Assembly: GCF_016902295.1 (NCBI RefSeq)
Contig: NZ_JACJLQ010000010.1
Location: forward strand, 1 to 64,000
Reading direction: 5' to 3'
Length of the DNA: 64,000 nt
Source of the DNA: Bacteroides caecigallinarum
GTDB taxonomy: Bacteria > Bacteroidota > Bacteroidia > Bacteroidales > Bacteroidaceae
Part shown: in pieces, positions 43,631 through 54,000 of the stretch
Position numbering within the stretch: the first letter of the stretch is position 1
Layout: every line of letters starts with the position of its first letter
The notes under the pieces: generated by a model
What the model was told of the DNA's origin: nothing
Databases searched by the model: none
The model's input: the letters and a program-made list of their open reading frames with translations, nothing else
Made by a program: the position numbers and the translations under genes

Positions 43631-44304
43631 TCCAATACGAATTTATATCCTATACCATAAACAGCTTTCAGCTCGGGAGTGGAACCGGCATCCTTCAGCC
43701 TTTTCCTAAGATTTTTTATCTGAGCATAAATAAAGTCGAAATTATCCACCTGGTCTATATGATCTCCCCAAACGGATTCGGCCAATGTACTTTTGTTCAC
43801 CAATCTGTTAGGACGAAGCATGAAATACATCAGTATATCGTATTCCTTACGGTTTAAGTCAATCAGTTTCCCATCCACACTCACTTCAAACTTCTCAGGC
43901 AGGATTTCGATATTTCCGAAAACGATTTTCTTCTCTCCTTCCCTCTGGTTTCTTCTCAGCAGACTTTTGATTCGTGCATGAAGTTCGGCCAGATGGAAAG
44001 GCTTCGGCAGATAATCATCCGCTCCGAGGTCAAGTCCCTTAACTTTATCCTCTATAGAGTCCTTGGCAGAAAGGATTATAACATTTGCCTTCTTTCCCAT
44101 ATCCTGGAGTTCGGCCAACAAGTCCAGACCATTACCGTCCGGCAGCATTATATCAAGCAGAATACAGTCGTAATCATAATCGCCGGCTTTCATCAGCGCC
44201 ATATGATAATCCGGAGCCTGCGAAACTACATATCTCTCCTTCTCGAGCGACTTGGTGATGATTTCCATCAAATCTTTATCGTCTTCTACTACAAGTATTT
44301 TCAT
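43627..44304 (-). CDS. OmpR/PhoB-family response regulator
   Basis: 225 residues. Receiver domain with acidic pocket Glu7-Asp8-Asp9 (LVVEDDKDL), phospho-acceptor Asp51 (YDCILLDIMLPDGNG), conserved Thr/Ser and Lys (VIILSAKD, DDYLPKPF); then a winged-helix DNA-binding domain (DLNRKEYDILMYFMLRPNRL, and KNLRKRLKDAG). First gene of a two-gene operon with the kinase. Confidence 0.93.
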   Translation of the reverse strand: MKILVVEDDKDLMEIITKSLEKERYVVSQAPDYHMALMKAGDYDYDCILLDIMLPDGNGLDLLAELQDMGKKANVIILSAKDSIEDKVKGLDLGADDYLPKPFHLAELHARIKSLLRRNQREGEKKIVFGNIEILPEKFEVSVDGKLIDLNRKEYDILMYFMLRPNRLVNKSTLAESVWGDHIDQVDNFDFIYAQIKNLRKRLKDAGSTPELKAVYGIGYKFVLE

Positions 44305-44360
44305 TTCTCAAAAAAATTATGTTCGTATATCCACAAAATTAAGAGTAAAACAGAAAATAT

Positions 44361-44404
44361 AAAAAAAATCGGTCTGAAAATCTTATAAAAGATCTCCAGA
44401 CCGA
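44361..44404 (-). terminator. Terminator of the glycogen operon
   Basis: TCGGTCTG (44369-44376) pairs with CAGACCGA (44397-44404), with an inner ATCTT/AAGAT stem. On the minus strand the stem is followed by ATTTTTTTT (44361-44368 read in reverse), a good intrinsic terminator for the gene ending at 44436. Confidence 0.8.
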
Positions 44405-44435
44405 CATGATTGGCGATATTAATTAATAGAATGTA

Positions 44436-47009
44436 TTAATTATTCATTAAAAACCAACGTACGTAGCAGAAGTCCTGACGGTGTGCCAATTCAGGGTTCT
44501 TAGGATACATACGGTATGAAACCTTGAAGCTGCCTGCATTTGACAAGCTGTGAGTAAGCTGGAATGTGTATAGGTCACCTTCTACCTTGACAACTTCCAT
44601 AGGAGTTACAGAGTAGATGTGTTCTTTGCCTTCAGCATTCTTGTAAGTAACTACAAGTTCGATACCAACAGCATCTTTCAATCCCTTTTCGTCAACTACG
44701 CAAGTGATTGTATAGTCCTTACCGCTTTCTACGTTGCCTTCGCGAAGTTCTTCATCCTTGCTGAATGAAACAACCTGAATTGAATCCCACTTAGAAACAA
44801 CTTCTTCTTTCCATGCTGCGATTTCCTTAGCCTTAGCATAGTCGTTTGCAGCAAGCATCTTATAACGGTTAGCTTCTTTAGTATAGAACTTAGAATAGTA
44901 ATCGTCAAGCTGACGCTTCATTGTATAGTGAGGAGCAACCTGTGCGATAGAGTTCTTGATAGTTCTAACCCAACCTTCAGAGTAGCCTTTCTTATTACGA
45001 GCGTAATACAATGGAAGGATTTCAGTTTCAAGAATACTGTAGATAGTAGCAGCATCAAGCTGATCCTGATGTTCCTGATTCTGGTAAGTACGTTTTTCAG
45101 TCAATGCCCATCCTGCACCTTCACGGTAACCTTCAAGCCACCATCCATCAAGCACAGAGAAGTTTACAACACCGTTCATCAAAGCCTTTTCACCTGATGT
45201 ACCAGATGCTTCAAGAGGACGTGTCGGAGTGTTCATCCAGATATCAACACCTGAAACAAGACGACGTGCAAGCTTCATATCGTAGTTTTCTAGGAAGATA
45301 ATCTTACCCAGGAATTCTGGACGCTTAGAGATTTCTACAATCTTCTTGATCAATCCCTGACCAGCTCCATCGTGTGGGTGAGCTTTACCTGCGAACAGGA
45401 ACTGTACAGGATAGTTAGGGTTGTTTACAATCTTAGCCAAACGGTCAAGGTCAGTGAACAACAGATGAGCACGTTTGTAAGTAGCGAAACGACGAGCGAA
45501 ACCGATCAACAGTGCGTTAGGATTGATCTTATCCATCAATGAAACCACGCGTGAAGGGTCGCCCTGATTCTTCAACCATGTATCGCGGAACTGATTACGT
45601 ATATAGTCTGTAAGTTTGTTCTTCAAAGCTACACGAGTGTTCCAGATTTCTTCATCAGGTACATTATAGATTGCTTCCCAAATCTTAGGATTAGACTGGT
45701 CGTGCATAAAGTTGGCATCGAAATACTTGCTGTAAAGTTTCTGCCATTCAGAAGCACACCATGTAGGGAAGTGTACACCGTTTGTAACATATCCCACGTG
45801 GTTTTCTTCAGGGAAGTAACCTTTCCAAATTCCAGAGAACATACTCTGAGATACTTTTCCGTGCAACCAGCTCACACCGTTTACTTCCTGGCAAGTGTTG
45901 CAAGCGAATGTTGACATACAGAAACGTTCGTTGTTGTCACCCGGATTGATACGTCCAAGATCCATCAAATCCTGCCATGAAATACCCATACGCTGTGGAT
46001 ATCCACCCATATACTTGCCGAACAAACCTTCGTCAAAATAGTCATGACCTGCAGGAACCGGAGTGTGAACAGTATATAAAGAAGAAGCACGAACTACTTC
46101 CAAAGCCTCGCTGAATGACATTCCGCTTTCTACGTATTCGCAAAGACGCTGTACGTTACACAATGCGGCATGTCCTTCGTTGCAATGGTAAATATCTTTC
46201 TTAATGCCAAGTTTTTCGAGCAGCAATACACCACCGATACCAAGAAGGATTTCCTGTTTCAAGCGGTTTTCCCAGTCGCCACCATAAAGCTGGTGAGTGA
46301 TAGGACGGTCGAACTCACTGTTCATTTCATTGTCTGTATCAAGCAGATACAATGGCACACGACCTACGTTTACTCTCCATACGTATGCATGAACATAGTA
46401 GTCAAGATAAGGAACATCCACAACCAATGGTTTGCCATCCTCACCGATAACACGGTCTATAGGAAGACTACCGAAGTTCTGAGCTTCATAGTTAGCTACC
46501 TGCTGTCCGTCCATTGACAAGCTCTGAGTGAAGTATCCGTAACGATAAAGGAAACCTACAGCACACATGTCAACATTACTGTCGGAAGCTTCTTTCAGAT
46601 AGTCACCGGCAAGGATACCAAGACCACCTGAATATATCTTCAATACGTGTGTCATACCATATTCCATACAGAAATATGCTACAGAAGGGCGTTCCTTGTT
46701 AGGAGCTACGCTCATGTAATCAGTAAACTTCTTATATACTTTATTTATTTTATCAAGAACCTTTTTATCGTTTGAAAGCGATTCAAGTTTTTCATAACTT
46801 AAACGTTCCAAGAAAGCAACCGGGTTTTGTCCAACTGCACTCCATAATTCAGGATCAAGAGACTTAAACATATCTGTTGCTTCATAATTCCATGACCACC
46901 AAATGTTACGAGCCATTTCCTGTAACATTTTCAAAGAATCAGGAATACGAGATTTAACAGTAACCTCTTTCCATACAGGAGCATTAGCATAATTTGTTTT
47001 AATTTTCAT
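44436..47009 (-). CDS. glgP: Alpha-glucan (glycogen) phosphorylase, GT35
   Basis: 857 residues from the ATG at 47009 ([20 protein letters not shown]); a TTG at 47018 is less likely. An N-terminal DUF3417-type domain (about 1-115, [20 protein letters not shown]) is followed by the phosphorylase body with [20 protein letters not shown] and the PLP-binding region [20 protein letters not shown]. This is the alternative, DUF3417-containing phosphorylase family. It releases glucose 1-phosphate from stored glucan. 22 bases downstream of the glycogen synthase gene, same transcript. Confidence 0.92.
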   Translation of the reverse strand: MKIKTNYANAPVWKEVTVKSRIPDSLKMLQEMARNIWWSWNYEATDMFKSLDPELWSAVGQNPVAFLERLSYEKLESLSNDKKVLDKINKVYKKFTDYMSVAPNKERPSVAYFCMEYGMTHVLKIYSGGLGILAGDYLKEASDSNVDMCAVGFLYRYGYFTQSLSMDGQQVANYEAQNFGSLPIDRVIGEDGKPLVVDVPYLDYYVHAYVWRVNVGRVPLYLLDTDNEMNSEFDRPITHQLYGGDWENRLKQEILLGIGGVLLLEKLGIKKDIYHCNEGHAALCNVQRLCEYVESGMSFSEALEVVRASSLYTVHTPVPAGHDYFDEGLFGKYMGGYPQRMGISWQDLMDLGRINPGDNNERFCMSTFACNTCQEVNGVSWLHGKVSQSMFSGIWKGYFPEENHVGYVTNGVHFPTWCASEWQKLYSKYFDANFMHDQSNPKIWEAIYNVPDEEIWNTRVALKNKLTDYIRNQFRDTWLKNQGDPSRVVSLMDKINPNALLIGFARRFATYKRAHLLFTDLDRLAKIVNNPNYPVQFLFAGKAHPHDGAGQGLIKKIVEISKRPEFLGKIIFLENYDMKLARRLVSGVDIWMNTPTRPLEASGTSGEKALMNGVVNFSVLDGWWLEGYREGAGWALTEKRTYQNQEHQDQLDAATIYSILETEILPLYYARNKKGYSEGWVRTIKNSIAQVAPHYTMKRQLDDYYSKFYTKEANRYKMLAANDYAKAKEIAAWKEEVVSKWDSIQVVSFSKDEELREGNVESGKDYTITCVVDEKGLKDAVGIELVVTYKNAEGKEHIYSVTPMEVVKVEGDLYTFQLTHSLSNAGSFKVSYRMYPKNPELAHRQDFCYVRWFLMNN

Positions 47010-47031
47010 ATCTCTCAAATACTTTAAATTA

Positions 47032-48708
47032 TTAATTCACTTTACTTTTCTCGATTCTGGCAGACGCCTTGCGCAAAGCAATGTCGTATGCCTCGTAATA
47101 ATATTTAATGAAATGCTTCCATAGAGCCTTCTCAGCAATAGCGGCAGCATTTTTGCGTATTTTCTCAATTTGTTTCTGATCCAAAGACGAAAATTCGCTT
47201 ATTGTATCTTTTATGGCATCAGCCACCTCAGAATAGTTATAATCTGTACGGTGTATAACTTTCACTCCATCGGCAAGTTCTCCGTTATGTCCTACAACAG
47301 AATTAACCCAAAGTCCGAAACCGGCCAAATCGGATGTAATGGTAGGAACCTTGAATGCGATACTCTCAAGCGGAGTGTATCCCCATGGCTCATAATATGA
47401 CGGATATACGCTAAGGTCATTACCAAGCACCAGATCATAATATGTCATATTGACAATACCGTCCTTTCCGTCGAGATAGCAAGGCACAAAAATCACCTTT
47501 ACATTCGAATCGGCCGAATTGGACATATTAAGATATTTGAGCATATCAAGAACCTGATCATGACTCATATTATGTAACCAATGTGTAACGAAAGGAACTT
47601 CAAGCGGAGTATCGAAATTTTCCTTGCTGTTAAGTCTGTCTTTCAAGTCTTGTCTGGCCTCTCCTACCCATCCTGGTACATTGATGAAAGCCAAAACCTG
47701 CTTTTTGAGGTTTCTATCTCTTGTAAGACGGTTTAGAGTTTCAAGGTAAACATTGATTCCTTTATTCTTAAATTCATATCTTCCGCTGGTACCTATAATA
47801 AGAGTATCATCGTCCAGTGAAGTACCAAGCAACTTGTTTGCGAGGTTCAGCATTACCTGTCTGGCTTTTTTGCGTTTTGCGGCAAATGTACGTCCTTTAG
47901 GAACAAAATCATCTTCAAAGCCATTCATCAATACCACATCAGCTGCCTTGTCAAGCAATTCCTTACATTCATTATTGGTTATTTCACTTACTGTAGTGAA
48001 GCAATCAACATGATGAGCAGTCTGTTTTTCTATAGAATGTTTTGACTCCATGTTCAATTCACGGGCCATCTGATCACCATTATATGCAAACAAATAATCG
48101 TATAGCGGCTTATTGTTTCCTGCAATGGAACGACCTATAGAAGTGGCATGAGTAGTAAATATCGTGGCTATTTCCGGAACATGCTTCTGAACGTACAATG
48201 CTCCCAAACCTGTCATCCATTCATGGGCCTGATATACCACTTTCTTGCTATCATCAAGGAAGAATCTGTAATAACTTTCGACCACCTTACCTGCGGCATA
48301 CGAAAACATTGAAGCCTCGTCATAATCGCCATAAGCATGCAGAGAGTCAACCTGATAATCAAACCATGCCTGGGTGTAGATCTCATTTTTTTGTCCAAAG
48401 AAAGGAGTAAAGTCCACCAGAATCGCAATTGGATTTCCCGGGATATTCCACCTTCCAATTCTCAAACTTAAATTCTCCGAGCTCAAAGCATGTTCTCGCC
48501 AGTCCTTGAGCAGTTTTTCATCCTCAACAAACAAAGGATTTTCTTTTCCTAACCATACATCCGGTCCTATGAAAAAAATCTTATCCTCAAATGCTTCCTG
48601 CAAAGTTTTAGCCCTTGTGGATAAGACGGTGTAAATGCCTCCAACTTTATTACACACTTCCCAACTAGACTCAAAAATATAATCAGGAGTTAAAAGCTGT
48701 TTCATCAT
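47032..48708 (-). CDS. Glycogen synthase, GT3 (animal/fungal-type) family
   Basis: 558 residues. Resembles eukaryotic Gys rather than bacterial Glg[79 protein letters not shown] and [13 protein letters not shown]3 enzymes use UDP-glucose. Paired with glgP and driven by a consensus promoter. No branching or debranching enzyme is adjacent. The bacterial GT3 family is known in Bacteroidetes. Confidence 0.88.
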   Translation of the reverse strand: MMKQLLTPDYIFESSWEVCNKVGGIYTVLSTRAKTLQEAFEDKIFFIGPDVWLGKENPLFVEDEKLLKDWREHALSSENLSLRIGRWNIPGNPIAILVDFTPFFGQKNEIYTQAWFDYQVDSLHAYGDYDEASMFSYAAGKVVESYYRFFLDDSKKVVYQAHEWMTGLGALYVQKHVPEIATIFTTHATSIGRSIAGNNKPLYDYLFAYNGDQMARELNMESKHSIEKQTAHHVDCFTTVSEITNNECKELLDKAADVVLMNGFEDDFVPKGRTFAAKRKKARQVMLNLANKLLGTSLDDDTLIIGTSGRYEFKNKGINVYLETLNRLTRDRNLKKQVLAFINVPGWVGEARQDLKDRLNSKENFDTPLEVPFVTHWLHNMSHDQVLDMLKYLNMSNSADSNVKVIFVPCYLDGKDGIVNMTYYDLVLGNDLSVYPSYYEPWGYTPLESIAFKVPTITSDLAGFGLWVNSVVGHNGELADGVKVIHRTDYNYSEVADAIKDTISEFSSLDQKQIEKIRKNAAAIAEKALWKHFIKYYYEAYDIALRKASARIEKSKVN

Positions 48709-48733
48709 CTTATAAGTTTAACTTAATTTGATG

Positions 48734-48764
48734 CAAAGATACAGAAAACATACATAAAATCAAA
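48734..48764 (-). promoter_or_regulatory. Promoter of the glycogen operon
   Basis: On the minus strand TTTG (48761-48764), a 19-bp spacer and TATCTTTG (48734-48741). The leader is about 18 bases. Confidence 0.7.
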
Positions 48765-48779
48765 AAATATGAACATTTT

Positions 48780-49200
48780 TTGCGAAGACTTCTGTCTGAA
48801 AGCTGAATAAAACATAATATTTTTCATCGATGAAACAAAAATCCATTAACCAATAACCAACAAAATCAAATAGTTTTTTTCTAAACGAAAGAGATGCTAC
48901 ATTATTATTAGTTACACGTTTTTTGCGTACACAAAGACATGATTTTTACCACAAAACTAACAACAATAACATATCGGACGAGTATATCCGGGGCGTTTTG
49001 TTAACAAAACAGAGAAATTAATTATTAATACAACAATCAAATCGCATTCGATATATTAAATAAACATTAATATTTAACATTCGGTCATGCGATTTTTTTT
49101 CAGGGCAACATCCGGAAAAAAACACGGCCGCATTTAAATTAAAACACGGCCGCGTTTTAAACAAAATGCGGCCGTATTTTTAAACGTCAATATTCATGAA
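48780..49200. other. Gene-poor region with a long stem and three 22-bp-spaced CGGCCG repeats
   Basis: No protein-coding ORF. AAATCGCAT (49038-49046) pairs with ATGCGATTT (49087-49095), followed by TTTTT: a possible plus-strand terminator with no gene in front of it. CGGCCG occurs at 49125, 49147 and 49169, exactly 22 bases apart, in ACGGCCGC contexts; pairs of these form stems that could end the minus-strand DUF368 gene. Confidence 0.45.
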
Positions 49201-49201
49201 A

Positions 49202-50116
49202 TTATTCCTTTGTCTGCTTCTTAGACGACAATTTCTCAAGAAAATAAACCAGGAAAAATCCTGCAATCATAAGCACTACAGCCTCAACCACATATTGATT
49301 TGGAAGGATGTTCTCTTCAATCAATGGTTTAATCACTCCGTGACTGTCTGTGTAGGTTTCCACTACCCTTTTCCAAGGCCAAACCTTATTGAGCGAACCT
49401 AACATGAAGCCTGTAAGGACTGAAAGAGTTATGTTTCTGAAGTTTTTCAACGCATACGACAACACCCTTGAAAAAGAAGTTATACCAATTAGCGCTCCAA
49501 CAGCAAAAATCACCAATATCAGTATATCAAATGTTTTTACAGCTTCCATTATATAGAAATATTTGCCCAGAAGGACCAAGATAAAGCTTCCGGATATTCC
49601 GGGCAAAATCATCGCACATATTGCAATAGCGCCACACAGGAAAATGAAAAGATAGTTTGTAGGAGTCTCTGCCGGAGTAGCGACAGTAATATAATATGCT
49701 ATAACGGCACCTATCACAAACGATAGTATTGTTTTCCAGTTCCATTCCTTAATATCCTTAGAGACAAACCAGGTTGAGGCAAGTACCAAACCAAAGAAAA
49801 ATGACCAAACCAATATAGGATGATCCGTTAGCAACCATGTTATGACCTTAGCCAACGAAAAAATACTTATTCCAATACCTAATATAATAGAAATAAGGAA
49901 ATTCCCGTTTATACCTTTCCAGAATTCTGAAACCTTACCCGTAAAAAGCAGTTTCAGGTTTTTCATATTGATACTCTTGATGGAGTTTATCAGCTCATCG
50001 TAAATACCGACAATAAATGCTATAGTGCCACCTGATACTCCTGGCACCACATCGGCCGCCCCCATTCCCATTCCTTTTAAAACCAGTGTTGCGTAATCCT
50101 TTAATTTACGTTCCAT
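49202..50116 (-). CDS. DUF368 membrane protein (PopT-type undecaprenyl phosphate translocase)
   Basis: 304 residues, about eight membrane segments. The DUF368 signature is clear: GMGMGAADVVPGVSGGTIAFIVGIYDE near the N-terminus (split here as GMGMGAADVVPGV / SGGTIAFIVG) and its half-repeat ILPGISGSFILVLLGKY later, the two inverted repeats of the fold. Members recycle undecaprenyl phosphate across the inner membrane for wall and glycan synthesis (established for the family). The C-terminus is Lys-rich and cytoplasmic. Single gene with its own -7 box. Confidence 0.88.
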   Translation of the reverse strand: MERKLKDYATLVLKGMGMGAADVVPGVSGGTIAFIVGIYDELINSIKSINMKNLKLLFTGKVSEFWKGINGNFLISIILGIGISIFSLAKVITWLLTDHPILVWSFFFGLVLASTWFVSKDIKEWNWKTILSFVIGAVIAYYITVATPAETPTNYLFIFLCGAIAICAMILPGISGSFILVLLGKYFYIMEAVKTFDILILVIFAVGALIGITSFSRVLSYALKNFRNITLSVLTGFMLGSLNKVWPWKRVVETYTDSHGVIKPLIEENILPNQYVVEAVVLMIAGFFLVYFLEKLSSKKQTKE

Positions 50117-50141
50117 AATTGTTTATCATTAATTACGCAGG

Positions 50142-50149
50142 CAAAGTTA
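50142..50149 (-). promoter_or_regulatory. -7 box of the DUF368 gene
   Basis: Minus strand TAACTTTG, 26 bases before the ATG at 50116. Confidence 0.55.
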
Positions 50150-50264
50150 TAAAAAAATAGATTTAGTGGTATGATTTTAGATGGGAAGATTTTTTTTCAT
50201 CAACAATGAACAATTCGCATCGCACTTGCGTTACTATTATTGAACAAAATAAAAAAACAAGATT

Positions 50265-50768
50265 ATGTCAAAAACAGCTTTTCAAGGTTCAACCGTCAAT
50301 TTAGCGGGTGAATTTATAAAAACAGGTATCACAGCACCGGATTTCACTATGGTAAAAGGAGATTTGAGCCAATTCAAATTGTCTGAGACAAGAGGTAAAT
50401 TCGTAGTATTGAATATATTCCCAAGCCTTGACACTGGTGTCTGCGCCACTTCTGTAAGAAAATTCAACCAAATGGCAGCCAACATGGACAACACCGTAGT
50501 ACTGGCGATATCAAAAGATTTGCCTTTCGCACAGGGACGTTTCTGCTCAACAGAAGGAATAGCAAACGTAATTCCATTGTCAGACTTCAGAAATCCTTCT
50601 GATTTCGACACAAATTACGGTGTGCTTATTGCAGATGGTCCTCTTAGCGGTTTGCTTGCACGTTCGGTTGTAGTAATCAACCCTGCAGGTGAGGTTATCT
50701 ATACAGAACTGGTACCGGAAATTACTCAGGAACCAAACTACGAAGCAGCTTTGGCCGTTATTAAGTAA
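50265..50768 (+). CDS. tpx: Thiol peroxidase (Tpx, atypical 2-Cys peroxiredoxin)
   Basis: 167 residues. The peroxidatic Cys lies in [16 protein letters not shown] (about residue 61) and the resolving Cys in [10 protein letters not shown] (about residue 90), the Tpx spacing. FTMVKGDL near 30 and [20 protein letters not shown] near the end are typical. It reduces hydroperoxides with thioredoxin and is a known oxygen-stress gene in Bacteroides. Followed by a strong terminator. Confidence 0.95.
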   Translation: MSKTAFQGSTVNLAGEFIKTGITAPDFTMVKGDLSQFKLSETRGKFVVLNIFPSLDTGVCATSVRKFNQMAANMDNTVVLAISKDLPFAQGRFCSTEGIANVIPLSDFRNPSDFDTNYGVLIADGPLSGLLARSVVVINPAGEVIYTELVPEITQEPNYEAALAVIK

Positions 50769-50810
50769 AGCACCAACACAATAACAAATCACTCATAACC
50801 ACTACAAAAG

Positions 50811-50853
50811 AAAAGACCGGACCTTTTGAAATTATAAGGTCTGGTCTTTTTTT
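50811..50853. terminator. Terminator between tpx and manC
   Basis: AAAAGACCGGACCTT (50811-50825) pairs with AAGGTCTGGTCTTTT (50836-50850) plus further T. Separates convergent genes. Confidence 0.85.
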
Positions 50854-50897
50854 ATATAAGTTGCTGATTTTACAGCTAATATATATCGTTCGAACCA

Positions 50898-51965
50898 TTA
50901 ATCTTCAGAGAATTCCTTTATTCTCTGTTCTTCACTAAGTCTGCACACCAAGAGAGTATCATTCTTCTCGGCTATTATATATCCATCAAGACCTTGTACG
51001 ACAACCTTCTTCTCCTGAGTGGTATGAACGACACAATTTCTTGATTCATAAAGCTTAATGTTCTCTCCTATACAAACATTACCGTATGCATCTTTTGTAG
51101 AATTTTCATGCAGAGAGCCCCAAGTTCCAAGGTCACTCCATCCGAAAGATGCCGGGAAGACATATATTTCGTCTGCCTTTTCCATCACAGCATAATCGAT
51201 AGATATGTTTTCACACATAGGGAAAAGCTCATTAATCATTTCCTGTTCCTTATCGGTAAAATAATAAGGAAGCATTTTCTCGAAAATTTTTCCGAGTGCA
51301 GGCTGGTAAACCCGCAAGGCATTTACTATCGTACTGACATTCCATACAAAAATTCCGGCATTCCAGAAATAATTTTTCTTCTGTAAATATCTTTGGGCTG
51401 TCTCCAGATCAGGTTTCTCCTTGAAAGCGTCAACCCTGTAAATTTCCTTATTGGAAGGACAAGCCATAGACAAATCACCTTCAATATAACCATATCCTGT
51501 TTCAGGACGCGTAGCCTTCATCCCGAGAGTTACAATAGCATCGGATGAAGAAGTGAATTTCATTGCGGAAACTATCACTCTTCTGAATTCGTTTACGTCC
51601 ATTACAACATGGTCGCTCGGTGTGACAACAATATTAGCTTTTGGATTTCTTGATTTTATTTTCCAGCTTACGTATGCAATACAGGGGGCTGTATTACGAC
51701 GACAAGGCTCTAAAAGTATTTGAGAGGACGGAATTTCGGGCAACTGTTCTTTTACTATTGACTCATAACTGGCCGATGTTACAACCCAAACATTCTCAGG
51801 AGGACAAATACCTTTAAATCTGTCTATAGTGAGCTGTATCAATGTACGACCGCATCCCAATACGTCAATAAACTGTTTAGGCAACTCCTTGCTGCTCATT
51901 GGCCAAAAGCGGCTCCCAACACCACCCGCCATAATGACTACATGATTATTTACACTCATCTCCAT
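50898..51965 (-). CDS. manC: Mannose-1-phosphate guanylyltransferase
   Basis: 355 residues. Nucleotidyltransferase signature VIMAGGVGSRFWPMSSKELP then KQF; VTPSDHVVMD (metal-binding Asp), GYGYIEGDL, DAFKEKPDLETAQRYL, FWNAGIFVW, and SFGWSDLGTWGSLHE. It makes GDP-mannose for capsule, glycan and fucose pathways. It lacks the C-terminal isomerase domain of the bifunctional ManC/AlgA enzymes. No capsule genes are adjacent. ATG at 51965 was used; ATG at 51959 is possible. Confidence 0.92.
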   Translation of the reverse strand: MEMSVNNHVVIMAGGVGSRFWPMSSKELPKQFIDVLGCGRTLIQLTIDRFKGICPPENVWVVTSASYESIVKEQLPEIPSSQILLEPCRRNTAPCIAYVSWKIKSRNPKANIVVTPSDHVVMDVNEFRRVIVSAMKFTSSSDAIVTLGMKATRPETGYGYIEGDLSMACPSNKEIYRVDAFKEKPDLETAQRYLQKKNYFWNAGIFVWNVSTIVNALRVYQPALGKIFEKMLPYYFTDKEQEMINELFPMCENISIDYAVMEKADEIYVFPASFGWSDLGTWGSLHENSTKDAYGNVCIGENIKLYESRNCVVHTTQEKKVVVQGLDGYIIAEKNDTLLVCRLSEEQRIKEFSED

Positions 51966-51987
51966 AACAATCGCTTTATAATAACCG

Positions 51988-51995
51988 CAAAATTA
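51988..51995 (-). promoter_or_regulatory. -7 box of manC
   Basis: Minus strand TAATTTTG, 23 bases before the ATG. Confidence 0.5.
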
Positions 51996-52081
51996 GCTGT
52001 TTTTTATTAAAAAACAACATCTATACACGAAATCATTACTGTTTTTTTATGCAATAAATATCTATTATGCCAACTGCATTA

Positions 52082-52111
52082 TTTGTTTGAATGAAATAAT
52101 TCCTAACTTTG
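52082..52111 (+). promoter_or_regulatory. thiD promoter
   Basis: TTTG (52082-52085), an 18-bp spacer, and TAACTTTG (52104-52111); leader about 19 bases. No TPP riboswitch-like structure can fit in so short a leader. Confidence 0.6.
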
Positions 52112-52136
52112 CCTTAAATATATTATAATGTAAAAG

Positions 52137-52970
52137 ATGAAAAAATATCATACCGTACTCACTATTGCCGGCTCAGACTGTAGCGGTGGAGCTGGAATAC
52201 AGGCCGACATTAAAACCATATCAGCATTAGGATGTTACGCCGCCAGCGCTATAACAGCAGTAACTGTTCAGAACACGTGTGGAGTATCAGCAATACATCC
52301 TATTCCGGCAGAATATGTAAAATCTCAGATTGAGGCTGTTATGACCGACATAAAGCCAGAAGCTGTAAAAATAGGAATGATAAACGATGTTGAAATAGTC
52401 AGAGCCATAGCTTCTTCCATAAAAACATATCGGCCAAAGTTTGTGGTATTCGACCCCGTAATGGTCTCCACAAGCGGATGCAAACTTATCGAAGACAAAG
52501 CTATCGAGGCTATCAAAAATGAACTTATACCTCTATCAACCATAATCACTCCAAATCTGAAAGAGGCAATAGTACTCACAGGCGATAATATCAGCCATGC
52601 AGGTTCGATGATTGAGGCAGGCAGAAAAATATTGAATTATGGATGCCATTCTGTACTGGTAAAAGGTGGGCATCTGGATGGTGACGATATGTGTGACGTA
52701 TTGTGCATAAATGGCGACAGCAATCCTTATACGTTCACAGCACGGAAAATAGACAGCCATAACACACACGGTACAGGATGTACATTATCATCGGCCATAG
52801 CCACCAACCTCGCATTGGGATATACACTTCAGGAAGCTGTAAACAGAGCCAAGGAATATGTGTATAAAGGCATATTGACCGGTAAAGATATACATATAGG
52901 TAACGGACACGGGCCTTTAAATCACTTCCATACGCCCGTTCCTATGCACATTTTCGCTGAAAACGAGTAG
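52137..52970 (+). CDS. thiD: Hydroxymethylpyrimidine kinase / HMP-phosphate kinase
   Basis: 277 residues, ribokinase fold. Motifs: TIAGSDCSGGAGIQADIKTI, FDPVMVSTSGCKL, TPNLKEAIVL, and the catalytic KIDSHNTHGTGCTLSSAIAT with the anion-hole GTGC. It makes HMP pyrophosphate for thiamine synthesis. Alone here; the other thi genes are elsewhere. The short leader suggests no thiamine-dependent riboswitch at this copy, which would suit a salvage role. Confidence 0.93.
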   Translation: MKKYHTVLTIAGSDCSGGAGIQADIKTISALGCYAASAITAVTVQNTCGVSAIHPIPAEYVKSQIEAVMTDIKPEAVKIGMINDVEIVRAIASSIKTYRPKFVVFDPVMVSTSGCKLIEDKAIEAIKNELIPLSTIITPNLKEAIVLTGDNISHAGSMIEAGRKILNYGCHSVLVKGGHLDGDDMCDVLCINGDSNPYTFTARKIDSHNTHGTGCTLSSAIATNLALGYTLQEAVNRAKEYVYKGILTGKDIHIGNGHGPLNHFHTPVPMHIFAENE

Positions 52971-52988
52971 TTATATGAAAACAATCAT

Positions 52989-52996
52989 TAACTTTG
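52989..52996 (+). promoter_or_regulatory. fabD -7 box
   Basis: TAACTTTG, 33 bases before the fabD ATG, matching TAnnTTTG. Confidence 0.55.
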
Positions 52997-53029
52997 CAGC
53001 ACTATCAATAATTTTTAAATAGAAAAATC

Positions 53030-53917
53030 ATGAAAGCATTTGTATTTCCTGGACAGGGTGCCCAGTTTGTAGGAATGGGTAAAGACCTGTACGAAAATTC
53101 GGCTTTGGCCAAAGAACTTTTTGAAAAAGCTAACGATATTTTAGGTTACAGAATCACTGATATTATGTTCGAAGGTACAGACGAAGACCTTCGCCAGACA
53201 AAAGTTACACAGCCTGCAGTGTTCCTGCACTCTGTGATTTCTGCCCTTTGCATGGGTGAGGCATTCAAGCCTGAAATGACAGCCGGACACTCACTCGGAG
53301 AATTCTCTGCTCTTGTTGCAGCCGGTGCGCTATCATTCGAAGACGGATTGAAACTTGTATATGCGCGTGCTATGGCTATGCAGAAAGCTTGCGAGGCAAA
53401 ACCTTCAACAATGGCAGCTATCATCGCTTTGCCTGACGAAAAGGTAGAAGAAATCTGTGCTAAAGTAGCAAGCGAAGGTGAAGTGTGTGTAGCAGCCAAC
53501 TACAACTGTCCAGGACAGATTGTTATCTCAGGTTCAATTGAAGGCATAAACAAAGCATGCGAACTTATGAAAGAAGCAGGCGCAAAACGTGCGCTTCCTC
53601 TGAAAGTTGGTGGAGCATTCCACTCACCTCTTATGGATCCGGCAAAAGTGGAATTGGAATCGGCTATAAATGCTACAGAATTCCATACTCCAAAATGTCC
53701 TGTTTACCAGAACGTTGACGCAAAGCCATATACAGACCCTGCACAGATTAAAGCTAACCTTGTAGCGCAGTTGACCGCTTCAGTAAGATGGACACAGACT
53801 GTCCAGAATATGATTGCTGACGGAGCAGACGAATTTATCGAATGCGGACCTGGAGCCGTACTTCAAGGACTAATAAAGAAAATAAACAAGGAAGCTAACG
53901 CTCACGGCATTGAATAA
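53030..53917 (+). CDS. fabD: Malonyl-CoA:ACP transacylase
   Basis: 295 residues. Start MKAFVFPGQGAQFVGMGKDL with the QGxQ motif; catalytic Ser in TAGHSLGEFSALVAAG; Arg in VYARAMAMQ; His in GGAFHSPLMDPA; C-terminal ECGPGAVLQGLIKKI. It loads malonyl groups on ACP for fatty acid synthesis. Strong codon bias. Isolated from other fab genes. Confidence 0.95.
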   Translation: MKAFVFPGQGAQFVGMGKDLYENSALAKELFEKANDILGYRITDIMFEGTDEDLRQTKVTQPAVFLHSVISALCMGEAFKPEMTAGHSLGEFSALVAAGALSFEDGLKLVYARAMAMQKACEAKPSTMAAIIALPDEKVEEICAKVASEGEVCVAANYNCPGQIVISGSIEGINKACELMKEAGAKRALPLKVGGAFHSPLMDPAKVELESAINATEFHTPKCPVYQNVDAKPYTDPAQIKANLVAQLTASVRWTQTVQNMIADGADEFIECGPGAVLQGLIKKINKEANAHGIE

Positions 53918-53934
53918 TCAAAACATACAGACAG

Positions 53935-53979
53935 GACACGTATCAATCCTTTCGGAAGGTACGTGTCTTCTTTTTTTTT
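53935..53979 (+). terminator. fabD terminator
   Basis: GACACGTA (53935-53942) pairs with TACGTGTC (53960-53967), inner CCTT/AAGG, followed by TTCTTTTTTTT. Confidence 0.8.
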
Positions 53980-54000
53980 AAACTTTAAAATTGCGACTCT

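Noticed and set aside
52112-52136. TPP riboswitch before thiD
   Set aside because: The predicted leader is only about 19 bases, too short for the aptamer.
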